Shown here: positions 32,749 through 41,688 of the stretch, in pieces | Numbering within the stretch: the first letter of the stretch is position 1 | Layout: every line of letters starts with the position of its first letter | Assembly (NCBI GenBank): GCA_964568875.1 | Contig: CAZMSH010000021.1 | Span: 1-64,000 of the forward strand | Length of the DNA: 64,000 nt | Direction: 5' to 3' | Source of the DNA: SLNP01 sp964568875 | GTDB lineage: Bacteria; Bacteroidota; Bacteroidia; Bacteroidales; VadinHA17 | Notes under the pieces: generated by a model | Databases searched by the model: none | What the model saw: the letters and a program-made list of their open reading frames with translations, nothing else | What the model was told of the DNA's origin: nothing | Position numbers and translations under genes: made by a program

Positions 32749-34974
32749 TTATCCTGCAAGAAAAAGTACATAATCAATTATTATCGGAATATCAGCCCGG
32801 TCAACTCCATGTTTAAGGAGGATCTCTTCATCGTATCTCATCGTGTTAAGAAATGACTCTCTCGTGAATTCCCCTGACGATATGCTCTGCCTGTATAATT
32901 CAGCTGCTTCACTTTTCTTACCTGTACACAAAGCCAGATGGCCCATGTTAATGTAGTCGTGTGCGTTAAGTCTGGTATTGCGAAGTTTCTGGTAGTATTT
33001 TTCTGAGTCGCTGAAGTTGCCGAGAGCAAAGTAACACCAGGCTATAGGACGGAGTATATTTACATTGCCCGGCTGATCATATTCAATTCTGAAGTAGTAT
33101 TTGAGAGCTGATTCATAGTCGTTAAGATCGAGATAACAGTGTGCTGTCATCAGGGTGGTGTGCTTGTCAGACGGGTCAGCGTCAGCAGCGTGGAGGTAAT
33201 ATTCCAGAGCCTGTTCAAATCTACCCAGTTTTCTGAGACACAGACCGATCTTCTTGACCGTCCAGACCCTTCTTTCAATTAGCTCAGCTCTCTGATAATG
33301 TTTCAGTGCTTCCTCATAATTACCTGCCTGCTGAAGACAGTAACCGGTCTTTTCATAGAGTTGCACATTTGAAGGCTCTTGTTTAATTATATTGACATAG
33401 AGGTCGTGCGCATCCTCAAAGAAGTCCTTGCTGAATAGGTAATCGGCCATGCTGATATCAGTATCGGGAGTACTGCAGTAGTCACGGTAGAAGGTTGCAT
33501 TGTAAATATCAAGCCTGCCGGCAAAGATATCTTCGAACTCCTTCCTGTAGGGTGATAGCTTATAGAATCTGTAAAGGTCCTGCAGATACTGTGTAATGGC
33601 TACCCTGAATGTCCGGTAGGGGTCGGTGGCTGATTCTGTCTCTTCAAACTGCCCCAGGCCTTCAAGTTCCATTCTGAAGACCTTCAGCATCATTGTTTTT
33701 TGCTCTGCCGGCAGATATTTAAGGTTGAGAATGAGGCTGTATTTATCAGAATCACAGATGAATGGGGTTTTATAGAGTGCTTCTGCAAGATCATTCGTAC
33801 CGGGCCCTAATATTTCATCCCTGAATATGTCGTCTACGGCTTCATGGTCGGGATGGAACGGCAAGAACCAGTTTTCAAAATCCCTGAAGAAGTCAAAATG
33901 TTTGAGGTTTGAAAAGGCCTGCATATAGACGTCAGCGCCCTCCATCTGAAGTTTTGTGAGTTCCTCAAATGATTTGAATATCTCTTCAGATTCGCCGAAC
34001 ATTTGTGACCAGTCAGGATTTTTATCACTGTCGGGGTCATCGGGCATTATGTTGTCAAGATCGAGTTTTTCTTCTATTTTGGGTTTAAGTTTTGCAACCT
34101 GAGGCAATATCTCTTCTGTAAGTTTTCTGCCGAGTTTTTCTGTTTCGCGCGATCTGAGCATCTGGAGTACCACTATTCTGCAATGTTCCCTGAATCGTTC
34201 TTCAGAGCCTGCCTCTTTCAGCAATGATGTGATTTCGGGGTATAGTTTCAGCCGTTTGTCGTGGTAGTGGAGTGTAATTATCAGTCCGGCAAGAGCCCTT
34301 GCCCTTACGTGATCGTCTCCTTTCCTGTAGAACTTAAGAAGTATTTCTGCCTTTGCAGTCTGAAAAAACCTCAGAGCGCTTAAGGTGACTGCGCTCATAA
34401 AGAGAGAGGTTTCGTGCCATCTGAACTTGCCACTTTTTGCAATGATATCAACCAGGCTAAGTTCAGCATCTCCGTAGAAGTCTGATATCCACAGATGATT
34501 AAAGATATTTCTAATGAGTTGTTTGTGCTGCCTGGCTGGTTCTGATCCGTGGTCGGTAGTTACTTCTCCTGTCATTCTGAGCCACTCATCCAGCTCGTTT
34601 TTAAACAGCAGGTCGTCAACAGATTGTATTGTACCGGTTCCGGTCAGGAGCTGTTTTTTTTCACTTTGCTGTTTCACCCAGTAGGTATGCCATCCTGAAT
34701 AATGTGACAATATGTCTTGTTTCACCATGTCTGCCATATGGAGTATGGACTGAAGCAATTTACGGTAGACATTCTCTCTTTCAGGGTCATTGATGCCTTC
34801 AATAGTATATTTGAGCATATTCCTGTAAGTGAGCGTAAGTGCCTCGAAATCATCAGTAAACTTCCCCGGGGAGCCTTTTTCCATCAGATCTTTTAATATG
34901 TCGAGGCTCTGTTTCACCCTCCTTTCTGCTATGAGGGAGACAATTTTCCTGTGCTGCTCTATAATCTGCTTCAT
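32749..34974 (-). CDS. Tetratricopeptide-repeat protein
   Basis: A 741-residue soluble protein. The N-terminal two-thirds is helical with no domain I recognise. The last 220 residues hold about five TPR units (LYEKTGYCLQQAGNYEEALKHY, VWTVKKIGLCLRKLGRFEQALE, KHTTLMTAHCYLDLNDYESALK, NILRPIAWCYFALGNFSDSEKY, AHDYINMGHLALCTGKKSEAAE). These scaffold protein-protein contacts. No signal peptide. It stands alone, divergent from ygiQ. Partner unknown. Confidence 0.85.
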   Translation of the reverse strand: MKQIIEQHRKIVSLIAERRVKQSLDILKDLMEKGSPGKFTDDFEALTLTYRNMLKYTIEGINDPERENVYRKLLQSILHMADMVKQDILSHYSGWHTYWVKQQSEKKQLLTGTGTIQSVDDLLFKNELDEWLRMTGEVTTDHGSEPARQHKQLIRNIFNHLWISDFYGDAELSLVDIIAKSGKFRWHETSLFMSAVTLSALRFFQTAKAEILLKFYRKGDDHVRARALAGLIITLHYHDKRLKLYPEITSLLKEAGSEERFREHCRIVVLQMLRSRETEKLGRKLTEEILPQVAKLKPKIEEKLDLDNIMPDDPDSDKNPDWSQMFGESEEIFKSFEELTKLQMEGADVYMQAFSNLKHFDFFRDFENWFLPFHPDHEAVDDIFRDEILGPGTNDLAEALYKTPFICDSDKYSLILNLKYLPAEQKTMMLKVFRMELEGLGQFEETESATDPYRTFRVAITQYLQDLYRFYKLSPYRKEFEDIFAGRLDIYNATFYRDYCSTPDTDISMADYLFSKDFFEDAHDLYVNIIKQEPSNVQLYEKTGYCLQQAGNYEEALKHYQRAELIERRVWTVKKIGLCLRKLGRFEQALEYYLHAADADPSDKHTTLMTAHCYLDLNDYESALKYYFRIEYDQPGNVNILRPIAWCYFALGNFSDSEKYYQKLRNTRLNAHDYINMGHLALCTGKKSEAAELYRQSISSGEFTRESFLNTMRYDEEILLKHGVDRADIPIIIDYVLFLAG

Positions 34975-35063
34975 CTCTTAATCACTATCAAATATAGAGA
35001 TAAAGCAACAATCCTGCCGCAATTAATTTTGAGGCAGTTATGTCAGACTGTTTTTTATGACAA

Positions 35064-36893
35064 ATGATTTTACAACCTTTGGGAAGTATTATGAAGGGCA
35101 CAGACCATAATCGCCGCAGGTGGCTTCCGGCAAGCCGCAAAGAGCTGGCTCTCATGGGAGAGGAAGAGGCTGATGTTATTTTGTTTACCGGCGACGCATA
35201 TGTTGATCATCCTTCTTTCGGGGCTGCTGTCATAGGCAGGGTTATGGAAGATGCAGGTGCTGTTGTTGCAATAGTACCCCAGCCAAACTGGAGGGATGAT
35301 CTGAGGGACTTTCGCAAGATGGGCAGGCCTCGTCTGTTTTTTGCTGTTACGGCAGGCAATATGGATTCGATGGTAAATCATTACACTGCTGCCCGCCGAC
35401 TGCGCTCCGATGATGCCTACACTCCGGGAGGTAAGTCCGGGTTCCGGCCTGATTACCCTACAATAGTATATACTTCGATACTTAAAAGGTTGTATCCTGA
35501 TGTTCCGGTAGTGATCGGTGGTATTGAAGCTTCGATGAGACGTCTTAGTCATTACGATTACTGGAAAGATTGTGTGGAGCCGTCTGTTCTTATTTCCAGT
35601 GGTGCCGATATGCTTGTGTATGGCATGGCTGAAGGTGCTGTCAGGGAAATTATCAGGCTTATGAAGAAGGGGGTTCCTTTCGCCTCACTCAAGACGGTCC
35701 CGCAGACGGGCATTGTGATTGATAAAGGTGAAGCAGTGCCTGTCAGCAGAATTTGGAGTGACCTTCACCTCGATAGTCATGAAGAGGTTGTCGCAGATAA
35801 GAAAAAGTTTGCCAGGAGTTTCGTGCTTTTTGAGACAGAGACCAATAAGATTGAGCAGTCGAGAATATTGCAGGCGACGGGAGACAGGGTTGTGGTTGTT
35901 AATCCTCCTTTTCCACCTGCAGAGAGTCTTGATCTGGACAATATTTACGAGTTACCGTTTACCTGTCTGCCACATCCGCGATACAGGGGCAAGGGAGCCA
36001 TTCCCGCATGGGAGATGATAAGGAATTCGGTAACCATTCACCGTGGTTGTTTCGGAGGTTGCAGTTTCTGTGCCATAGCAGCGCACCAGGGAAAGCATGT
36101 CACGAGCCGTTCAATGGAGTCGGTTCTTCATGAGATTGACAGGCTAACGGAAACGGAGGATTTCAATGGAGTAATCACCGATCTGGGAGGGCCATCGGCA
36201 AATATGTATGGTATGAAGCCGTCTGATAAGGGCAAATGCCTTCGATGCACCCGCTCTTCATGCATATGGCCCTCTGTATGCAAGAATCTTGAGACATCTC
36301 ATCGCCGGCTTAATGAGCTCTATGAGCAGGCATCGAATAGGGCAGGGGTGAAGAGGATATTTATTGGCAGCGGCATCAGGTATGACTTGTTGCTTGGCGG
36401 GTTCAACAGGAATGCCGGCAGGGATGAGGAGGAGTATCTTAGAAACCTCCTTGAGAGGCATATATCGGGGTGGTTTAAGGTGGCGCCCGAGCACACAGAC
36501 GATGAGGTGCTTAAGTTGATGAGGAAACCGGCCTTTGAGCTGTTCAGACAGCTTAAAAAGAGATATGACGCAATTACGCGTAAGACAGACAGGAAAGGAG
36601 TGATAGTCCCTTATCTGATATCTTCACATCCGGGTTGTACGGAGAGAAAGATGGAAGAGATGGCAGAAGAGTTGAATGACCTGGGCATTAAGCCTGAGCA
36701 GGTTCAGGAGTTTACTCCGACGCCAATGACCTTGTCGACGACGATATGGTACACCGGATTCAATCCCTATACAGGAAAAAAGGTTTACATACCGCGTGAC
36801 GTAAAGGAGAGAAAACGGCAAAAGGATGTTTTGTTCCGCAGGAAGTCAGTCGCGGGAGCAAAAAAAAACCGGGGCGGGCGCCCCGGCAGTTGA
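35064..36893 (+). CDS. ygiQ: YgiQ family radical SAM protein
   Basis: A 609-residue radical SAM enzyme of unknown reaction. The N-terminal part starts RRWLPASRKELALMG, followed by DVILFTGDAYVDHPSFG and PVVIGGIEASMRRLSHYDYW. The radical SAM cluster is C-x3-C-x2-C in HRGCFGGCSFCAIA, and a second cysteine cluster (KCLRCTRSSCIWPSVC) follows. ATG at 35064 is used; a second at 35091 would remove nine residues. The last ten codons lie in an A9 run plus a GC-rich hairpin that is the terminator of the convergent hydrogenase operon. Confidence 0.92.
   Translation: MILQPLGSIMKGTDHNRRRWLPASRKELALMGEEEADVILFTGDAYVDHPSFGAAVIGRVMEDAGAVVAIVPQPNWRDDLRDFRKMGRPRLFFAVTAGNMDSMVNHYTAARRLRSDDAYTPGGKSGFRPDYPTIVYTSILKRLYPDVPVVIGGIEASMRRLSHYDYWKDCVEPSVLISSGADMLVYGMAEGAVREIIRLMKKGVPFASLKTVPQTGIVIDKGEAVPVSRIWSDLHLDSHEEVVADKKKFARSFVLFETETNKIEQSRILQATGDRVVVVNPPFPPAESLDLDNIYELPFTCLPHPRYRGKGAIPAWEMIRNSVTIHRGCFGGCSFCAIAAHQGKHVTSRSMESVLHEIDRLTETEDFNGVITDLGGPSANMYGMKPSDKGKCLRCTRSSCIWPSVCKNLETSHRRLNELYEQASNRAGVKRIFIGSGIRYDLLLGGFNRNAGRDEEEYLRNLLERHISGWFKVAPEHTDDEVLKLMRKPAFELFRQLKKRYDAITRKTDRKGVIVPYLISSHPGCTERKMEEMAEELNDLGIKPEQVQEFTPTPMTLSTTIWYTGFNPYTGKKVYIPRDVKERKRQKDVLFRRKSVAGAKKNRGGRPGS
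36860..36886 (-). terminator. Rho-independent terminator of the hydrogenase operon, inside the ygiQ 3' end
   Basis: A perfect 7-bp stem CCGGGGC/GCCCCGG with a 4-base loop (36869-36886). On the minus strand it is followed by nine T (36868-36860), so it acts for the hydC side, 73 bases after that stop codon. It lies wholly within the last codons of ygiQ. Confidence 0.8.
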
Positions 36894-36958
36894 CCTGGAG
36901 TAACCAGCTCCGGTCTCGTGTTAACCTAAAAACCAAACCATAAAAAGGCCAGGTGGCC

Positions 36959-37444
36959 CTAGCCTTCATATTCCTTTAATATGTTTTTGACATCGTCAGG
37001 AGCAATCCTTCCATATGTCTTGTCACCTACAAGCACCACCGGAGCCAATCCGCACGCCCCTACACAGCGCAGGCTTGAGAGGCTGAACTTACCGTCAGTG
37101 GTCGTCTGTCCGACCTCAATTCCGAGTTCCTTTTTGAATTCGTCGAGTACTTTTTCTGCGCCCCTTACGTAGCAGGCAGTACCCATACATATGCTGATCG
37201 GATGTTTTCCCTTGGGAGTCATGGTGAAAAAAGAATAAAATGTCACCACACCATAGATTTTGGCAACCGGCACATTGAGATTATCAGAGACAACCTCCTG
37301 GATTTCGGCAGGCAGATAGCCGAAATGTTCCTGGCATTTATGAAGCACGTTTATTAACTCCTGAGGGTCGTTATTGAAAGATGCGCATATCTCTTTTATT
37401 TTATCCACATCTTCATTTCTGAGTTCTATTTTTATACTTGACAT
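36959..37444 (-). CDS. hydC: Hydrogenase NuoE-like [2Fe-2S] subunit (HydC/HndA)
   Basis: A 161-residue NuoE-family protein. Ligands C86 and C91 (SICMGTACYVRG) with C127 and C131 (RCVGACGLAP) complete a [2Fe-2S] site. An N-terminal helical part (LINVLHKCQEHFGYLPAEIQE, AKIYGVVTFYSFF) is typical. It is the last gene of the minus-strand hydrogenase operon, 37 bases after hydA; in related systems it partners the NuoF-like subunit in NADH/ferredoxin bifurcation. A terminator lies downstream inside ygiQ. Confidence 0.93.
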   Translation of the reverse strand: MSSIKIELRNEDVDKIKEICASFNNDPQELINVLHKCQEHFGYLPAEIQEVVSDNLNVPVAKIYGVVTFYSFFTMTPKGKHPISICMGTACYVRGAEKVLDEFKKELGIEVGQTTTDGKFSLSSLRCVGACGLAPVVLVGDKTYGRIAPDDVKNILKEYEG

Positions 37445-37481
37445 GATCTTGATAGTTTGTGAGTTTAACCATTTGGATTAG

Positions 37482-39260
37482 TTACTGCTTAACGATTATC
37501 TTCTTCTTTTTGTCGAAGTATTTCGTATGCAGAAGGTGGTGAGCCTTTTCGCTGTTTGGTTCACCCAGAAACTCATCGTAAAGCTTGATGATAAACGGAT
37601 TCTCGTGAGATTTCCGCAGTGGCTTTTTCCTGTCTTCCTCATAGATGGCTGCAGCTCTTGCCTTGAGTATGGAAGCGTCGCCATGATGGAGGGGCTGACC
37701 GCCGCCACCGATGCATCCTCCGGGACATGCCATTACTTCTATGGCGTGGAACTGTGATTTGCCGGTTCTGACATCATCGAGCAGTTTCCGCGCATTACCC
37801 AGTCCGTGAGCTATTCCGATATTCACCGGCAGTCCGTCGAAGTCTATGGTTGCACTCCTTACACCCTCCATGCCTCTTAGTTCGTCGAAGTCGAGCCTCT
37901 GAAGTTTTTTTCCTGTAAAGAGCTCGTAAGCAGTACGTACTGCAGCTTCAATTACACCTCCGGTTGCACCGAAGATGACGCTGGCTCCGGTCGATTCACC
38001 CATTGGATTATCAAAATCTTCATCCTCAAGGTTGTTAAGGTCTATGTTTGCCTGCTTGATGAAATTGGCCAGTTCTCTTGTTGATATTGAGTAATCGACA
38101 TCCGGATTGTTGTCTACAGAGAATTCATCTCTCTGGCACTCATATTTCTTTGCAAGGCATGGCATTATCGATATCACTACCATATCTTTCCGATCTATCT
38201 TTATCTGATCGGCAAAGTAGCTTTTGGCTATTGCTCCGAACATTTGCTGGGGAGATTTTGCGGTAGATGGTACATCTTTAAGTTCGGGGAAGTAATGTTC
38301 GAAGAAATTGACCCAACCCGGACAGCATGATGTCAGAATAGGCAGTTTTACCGTTTTGTCACCTGCAAGATGTCTTTTTATTCTGTCGAGGAGTTCTGTT
38401 CCCTCCTCCATAATGGTGAGGTCAGCTGCGAAGTCTGTGTCAAACACATAATCAAACCCCAGCGCTCTCAGTGCTGCCACCATTTTACCTGTCACCAGGG
38501 TGCCCGGTTTCATTCCGAACTCTTCTCCCAGGGCGGCACGTACGGCAGGAGCTGTCTGTACCACGACTGTTTTTGTAGGGTCGGCGAGTACTCTCAGCAC
38601 TTCAGGAGTGTGGTCTACTTCAGTGAGTGCGGCTGTTGGACAGACTGCGACGCACTGTCCGCAATAGGTACAGGTTGAATGTTCGAGGTTCATCTCGAAT
38701 GCCGGAGCTACCGCGGCCATAAAACCACGATTAACGGCAGACAATGCGCCTACAGTCTGAACATCATTGCACATCGTTTCACACTTCCGGCACATAATAC
38801 ATTTGTCAAGGTCTCTGATAATGGAAGGTGAGGTGTCTTTTCGATATGTTGACATTTCAGCTATCTCAATTCCCGGGATTTCTCTTATGCCCAGTTTTAT
38901 AGCCATATTCTGGAGGTCACATTTCCCTGATTTTGCACAGGTAAGACACTCCTTGGGATGATCGGAGAGGATAAACTCCATTACTGTGCGGCGGGCGTTA
39001 AGTACTCTGGTAGTGTGAGTTTTAACTACCATACCTTCCTCACATTTTGTTGCACATGACGGGGCGAGGTTTCTTCTTCCGTCTACTTCGACAACACAAA
39101 TTCTGCAACCTGCAGGTTTGTTTTCTATATTCATATCATGCAGTTGCATGTAGCAGAGTGTTGGTATCTCTATGCCCAGTTGTTTCGCAGCCCCGTGTAT
39201 GGTTGTGCCTTTGGGCACTTCCACCGTTTTATTGTCTATATTTAGTTTTATATTTTCCAT
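37482..39260 (-). CDS. hydA: [FeFe]-hydrogenase catalytic subunit (HydA/HndD)
   Basis: A 592-residue [FeFe]-hydrogenase. N-terminal [2Fe-2S] (C36, C52, C55, C69), a His-ligated [4Fe-4S] (H101, C105, C108, C114), two [4Fe-4S] (C154/157/160/164 and C197/200/203/207), then the H-cluster domain with all three signatures: L1 TSCCPGW (C312, C313), L2 MPCLAKKYE (C368), L3 MACPGGCIGGGGQP (C502, C506). A short Fe_hyd small-subunit region ends the chain. Layout matches the bifurcating trimeric/tetrameric (group A3) enzymes that use NADH and reduced ferredoxin together to make hydrogen. The maturation genes hydE, hydF and hydG are not in the window. Confidence 0.96.
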   Translation of the reverse strand: MENIKLNIDNKTVEVPKGTTIHGAAKQLGIEIPTLCYMQLHDMNIENKPAGCRICVVEVDGRRNLAPSCATKCEEGMVVKTHTTRVLNARRTVMEFILSDHPKECLTCAKSGKCDLQNMAIKLGIREIPGIEIAEMSTYRKDTSPSIIRDLDKCIMCRKCETMCNDVQTVGALSAVNRGFMAAVAPAFEMNLEHSTCTYCGQCVAVCPTAALTEVDHTPEVLRVLADPTKTVVVQTAPAVRAALGEEFGMKPGTLVTGKMVAALRALGFDYVFDTDFAADLTIMEEGTELLDRIKRHLAGDKTVKLPILTSCCPGWVNFFEHYFPELKDVPSTAKSPQQMFGAIAKSYFADQIKIDRKDMVVISIMPCLAKKYECQRDEFSVDNNPDVDYSISTRELANFIKQANIDLNNLEDEDFDNPMGESTGASVIFGATGGVIEAAVRTAYELFTGKKLQRLDFDELRGMEGVRSATIDFDGLPVNIGIAHGLGNARKLLDDVRTGKSQFHAIEVMACPGGCIGGGGQPLHHGDASILKARAAAIYEEDRKKPLRKSHENPFIIKLYDEFLGEPNSEKAHHLLHTKYFDKKKKIIVKQ

Positions 39261-39278
39261 TGCAATGTTCTCCGTGGT

Positions 39279-41072
39279 TTATTGAATACTGATAGCGTCA
39301 AACTTGCATTTTTCCATGCATGCTCCGCATTTGATACAAATTGCAGGGTCAATGTAGTGCGGTTCTTTCCGTTCTCCTGAGATTGCGTTAACCGGGCAGA
39401 CCCTTGCACATGCAGTACAGCCTACGCAATTAGTGGCGTTTATGACATAGGTCATCAGCTCTTTACAGCTACCTGCAGGACACTTCTTATCGCACACGTG
39501 AGAAAGGTACTCATCCATAAAGTTATCCAGAGTTGAGAGAACCGGATTCGGTGACGATTGTCCCAGACCACAAAGTGATGTATCCTTTATTACGGTTGAC
39601 ATATTTCTGAGCCTTACCAGGTCGGCTTCGGTGCCGTTTCCTTTGGTAATATGCTCGAGTAGTTCATGCAGCCTCTTGTTACCTATACGGCATGGAGCGC
39701 ATTTTCCGCACGATTCCTCCACTGTGAATTCGAGGAAGTATTTTGCAACGGAGACCATGCAATCATCCTCGTCAAGTACTATCATCCCCCCTGATCCCAT
39801 CATTGAACCTGCGGCCAGCAGATTATCAAAATCTATTGGTGTATCAAGATGTTTTTCTGTCAGGCAGCCACCTGACGGTCCGCCTGTTTGTACGGCCTTG
39901 AACTTTTTGCCGCCCTTTATTCCTCCGCCGATTTCGAATATCACCTCACGCAGAGTTGTTCCCATCGGAACCTCCACCAGACCGACATTGTTGACTTTGC
40001 CGGCAAGAGCGAAGACCTTTGTTCCCTTGGAGCGCTCGGTACCTATGCTGCTGAACCACTTTGCTCCCTTAAGATAGATGGCAGGCACGCAAGCGAGTGT
40101 TTCCACATTGTTTACGTTGGTCGGCTTGCCCAGAAAACCCGATTCGGCAGGAAAGGGTGGCTTGACTGTCGGTTCTCCCCTGTGGCCTTCCATTGAATGT
40201 ATAAGTGCAGTCTCTTCGCCGCAGACAAAGGCTCCGGCGCCGTACTTAAGCTCAATGTCGAAATTAAATCCGGTACCCATAATATCACTACCGAGCAGAC
40301 CGTATTCTCTTGCCTGTCTGATGGCAATTTTAAGGCGGTCGATAGCAAGCGGATATTCCGCCCTGATATAGATGAGACCTTTGCTGGCGCCGATGCAGTA
40401 TCCGCAAATAGCCATTGCTTCGAGAACTGAATGAGGATCCCCTTCAAGAATAGACCGGTCCATAAATGCTCCGGGATCTCCCTCGTCAGCATTACAGACC
40501 ACATACTTCTGGTCGGCCTGGTTTTTAGCGGCCAGTTCCCATTTGATACCTGCAGGGAAGCCACCACCTCCACGACCCCTTATTCCTGAGTCCTTGATCT
40601 CTTTAATTGCCTCTTCAGGTGTCATTTCAGAGAGGACTTTACCCAATGCCATATATGCATCACGGGCAATCGAATCATCAATGTTCTCAGGATCAATAAA
40701 TCCACAATTCCTTAATGCAATTCTTAACTGCTTCTTATAGAATTCTATCTTTTTTGAATCGGTAATATGCTCCTTGGTTTCCGGATCGGTAAACAACAGC
40801 CTGTCTACTTTCCTTCCCTTAATAATATGCTCAGATATTATCTCAGCGGCATCCTCAGGCTTTACCTGGGTATAAAAAGTATTGTCGGGCATAACCTTCA
40901 CTATCGGGCCTTTCTCGCAAAACCCGAAGCATCCTGTTTTGATTGCCTGTACATCATTTTCCAGTGTGTTGGCTTCTATTTCGTATATGAGGTTGTTGAG
41001 CAGCTCATCACTCATTGAAGCGTGGCAACCTGTACCCGCACAAACCAATAATTGCATTTTGTATTTTGTCAT
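39279..41072 (-). CDS. hydB: Hydrogenase NuoF-like FMN/NADH subunit (HydB/HndC)
   Basis: A 597-residue flavoprotein. The N-terminal thioredoxin-like [2Fe-2S] domain has C11, C16, C48 and C52. The NuoF core (RGRGGGGFPAGIKW, CNADEGDPGAFMDR, YGAGAFVCGEETAL) binds FMN and NAD; then a [4Fe-4S] site (SCGKCAPCRIGNKR) and two C-terminal ferredoxin motifs (CVGCTACARVCPVNAI, CIKCGACMEKCKFDAI). It is clearly paralogous to the protein at 23670-25445. It lies 18 bases before hydA, so the two are co-expressed. Confidence 0.95.
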   Translation of the reverse strand: MTKYKMQLLVCAGTGCHASMSDELLNNLIYEIEANTLENDVQAIKTGCFGFCEKGPIVKVMPDNTFYTQVKPEDAAEIISEHIIKGRKVDRLLFTDPETKEHITDSKKIEFYKKQLRIALRNCGFIDPENIDDSIARDAYMALGKVLSEMTPEEAIKEIKDSGIRGRGGGGFPAGIKWELAAKNQADQKYVVCNADEGDPGAFMDRSILEGDPHSVLEAMAICGYCIGASKGLIYIRAEYPLAIDRLKIAIRQAREYGLLGSDIMGTGFNFDIELKYGAGAFVCGEETALIHSMEGHRGEPTVKPPFPAESGFLGKPTNVNNVETLACVPAIYLKGAKWFSSIGTERSKGTKVFALAGKVNNVGLVEVPMGTTLREVIFEIGGGIKGGKKFKAVQTGGPSGGCLTEKHLDTPIDFDNLLAAGSMMGSGGMIVLDEDDCMVSVAKYFLEFTVEESCGKCAPCRIGNKRLHELLEHITKGNGTEADLVRLRNMSTVIKDTSLCGLGQSSPNPVLSTLDNFMDEYLSHVCDKKCPAGSCKELMTYVINATNCVGCTACARVCPVNAISGERKEPHYIDPAICIKCGACMEKCKFDAISIQ

Positions 41073-41096
41073 AGCGTCATCCTCCCTTGATTAGAA

Positions 41097-41489
41097 TTAG
41101 TCAATTGACTGATAGTTGTCAGGAAGAATTCCTTCCACAAGCTCGCCGTTTTTGATATATTTCTCAATAATCTCATCAGCTTTCTGCTTGTCGACATACC
41201 CGAAAACGATAGGATCTTCACCCGGACGCTTGACCTCGATCGTTGGTTCGGCAAAACAGTACCCCATATCTCCTGTCTGTATTACTACAGCATCGATATT
41301 TCTTTTGTCAAGCTCTTCAATAAGAAAAGCCATAATCTCCTTAGCACCCGAGGCAATACCGCTCGTTGCCATGCCGACTTTAATTACGACACGACCCTCC
41401 TGGTTCTCACCTTTCTCGCGCAGTTCAACTTTGGCCTGTAGCTCACTTTTTAATCTTTTCAGATCGGCCAGGGTCTTTACTTTGTTCAT
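41097..41489 (-). CDS. HndB-like small subunit, thioredoxin-like fold, cluster ligands largely lost
   Basis: A 130-residue protein first in the hydrogenase operon, 24 bases before hydB. A coiled N-terminus (LADLKRLKSELQAKVELRE) is followed by a thioredoxin-like ferredoxin domain. By comparison with the N-terminal domain of the protein at 23670 (C12, C43, C47), the corresponding positions here are S43 (GMATSGIASGAKE), D74 and C78 (QTGDMGYCFAEP). Only one cysteine remains in the chain, so a [2Fe-2S] cluster seems unlikely. The gene order matches HndA-D systems of NADP- or NAD-linked hydrogenases. A structural role is inferred. Confidence 0.85.
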   Translation of the reverse strand: MNKVKTLADLKRLKSELQAKVELREKGENQEGRVVIKVGMATSGIASGAKEIMAFLIEELDKRNIDAVVIQTGDMGYCFAEPTIEVKRPGEDPIVFGYVDKQKADEIIEKYIKNGELVEGILPDNYQSID

Positions 41490-41582
41490 TTCTACTTGAT
41501 TTACAAGTTTATATACCTATTTCTGTTAATCTTCGCCTTTTCAGGAATCAACTCTCTCTATGATGAGGGTTAAATTCTGATG

Positions 41583-41590
41583 CAAATATA
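41583..41590 (-). promoter_or_regulatory. -7 box (TATATTTG) of the hydrogenase operon
   Basis: Minus-strand TATATTTG fits TAnnTTTG, about 94 bases before the first ATG. The tandem 17-bp repeat at 41600-41633 lies where the -33 element would be; a consensus TTTG at the right distance is not seen. Confidence 0.4.
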
Positions 41591-41599
41591 TTAAAAATA

Positions 41600-41633
41600 A
41601 ATGTGAATAAAATAACAATGTGAATAAAATAAC
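41600..41633. repeat. Perfect tandem 17-bp duplication upstream of the hydrogenase operon
   Basis: The 17-base unit AATGTGAATAAAATAAC occurs twice with no spacer (41600-41616, 41617-41633). It overlaps the presumed -33 to -60 region of the operon promoter and is therefore a candidate operator, or a simple slippage duplication. Confidence 0.8.
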
Positions 41634-41688
41634 AGTAAATAAAAGATTTTTCAAAATCAGATGACAAATGTCATTATTATGGGTTATG

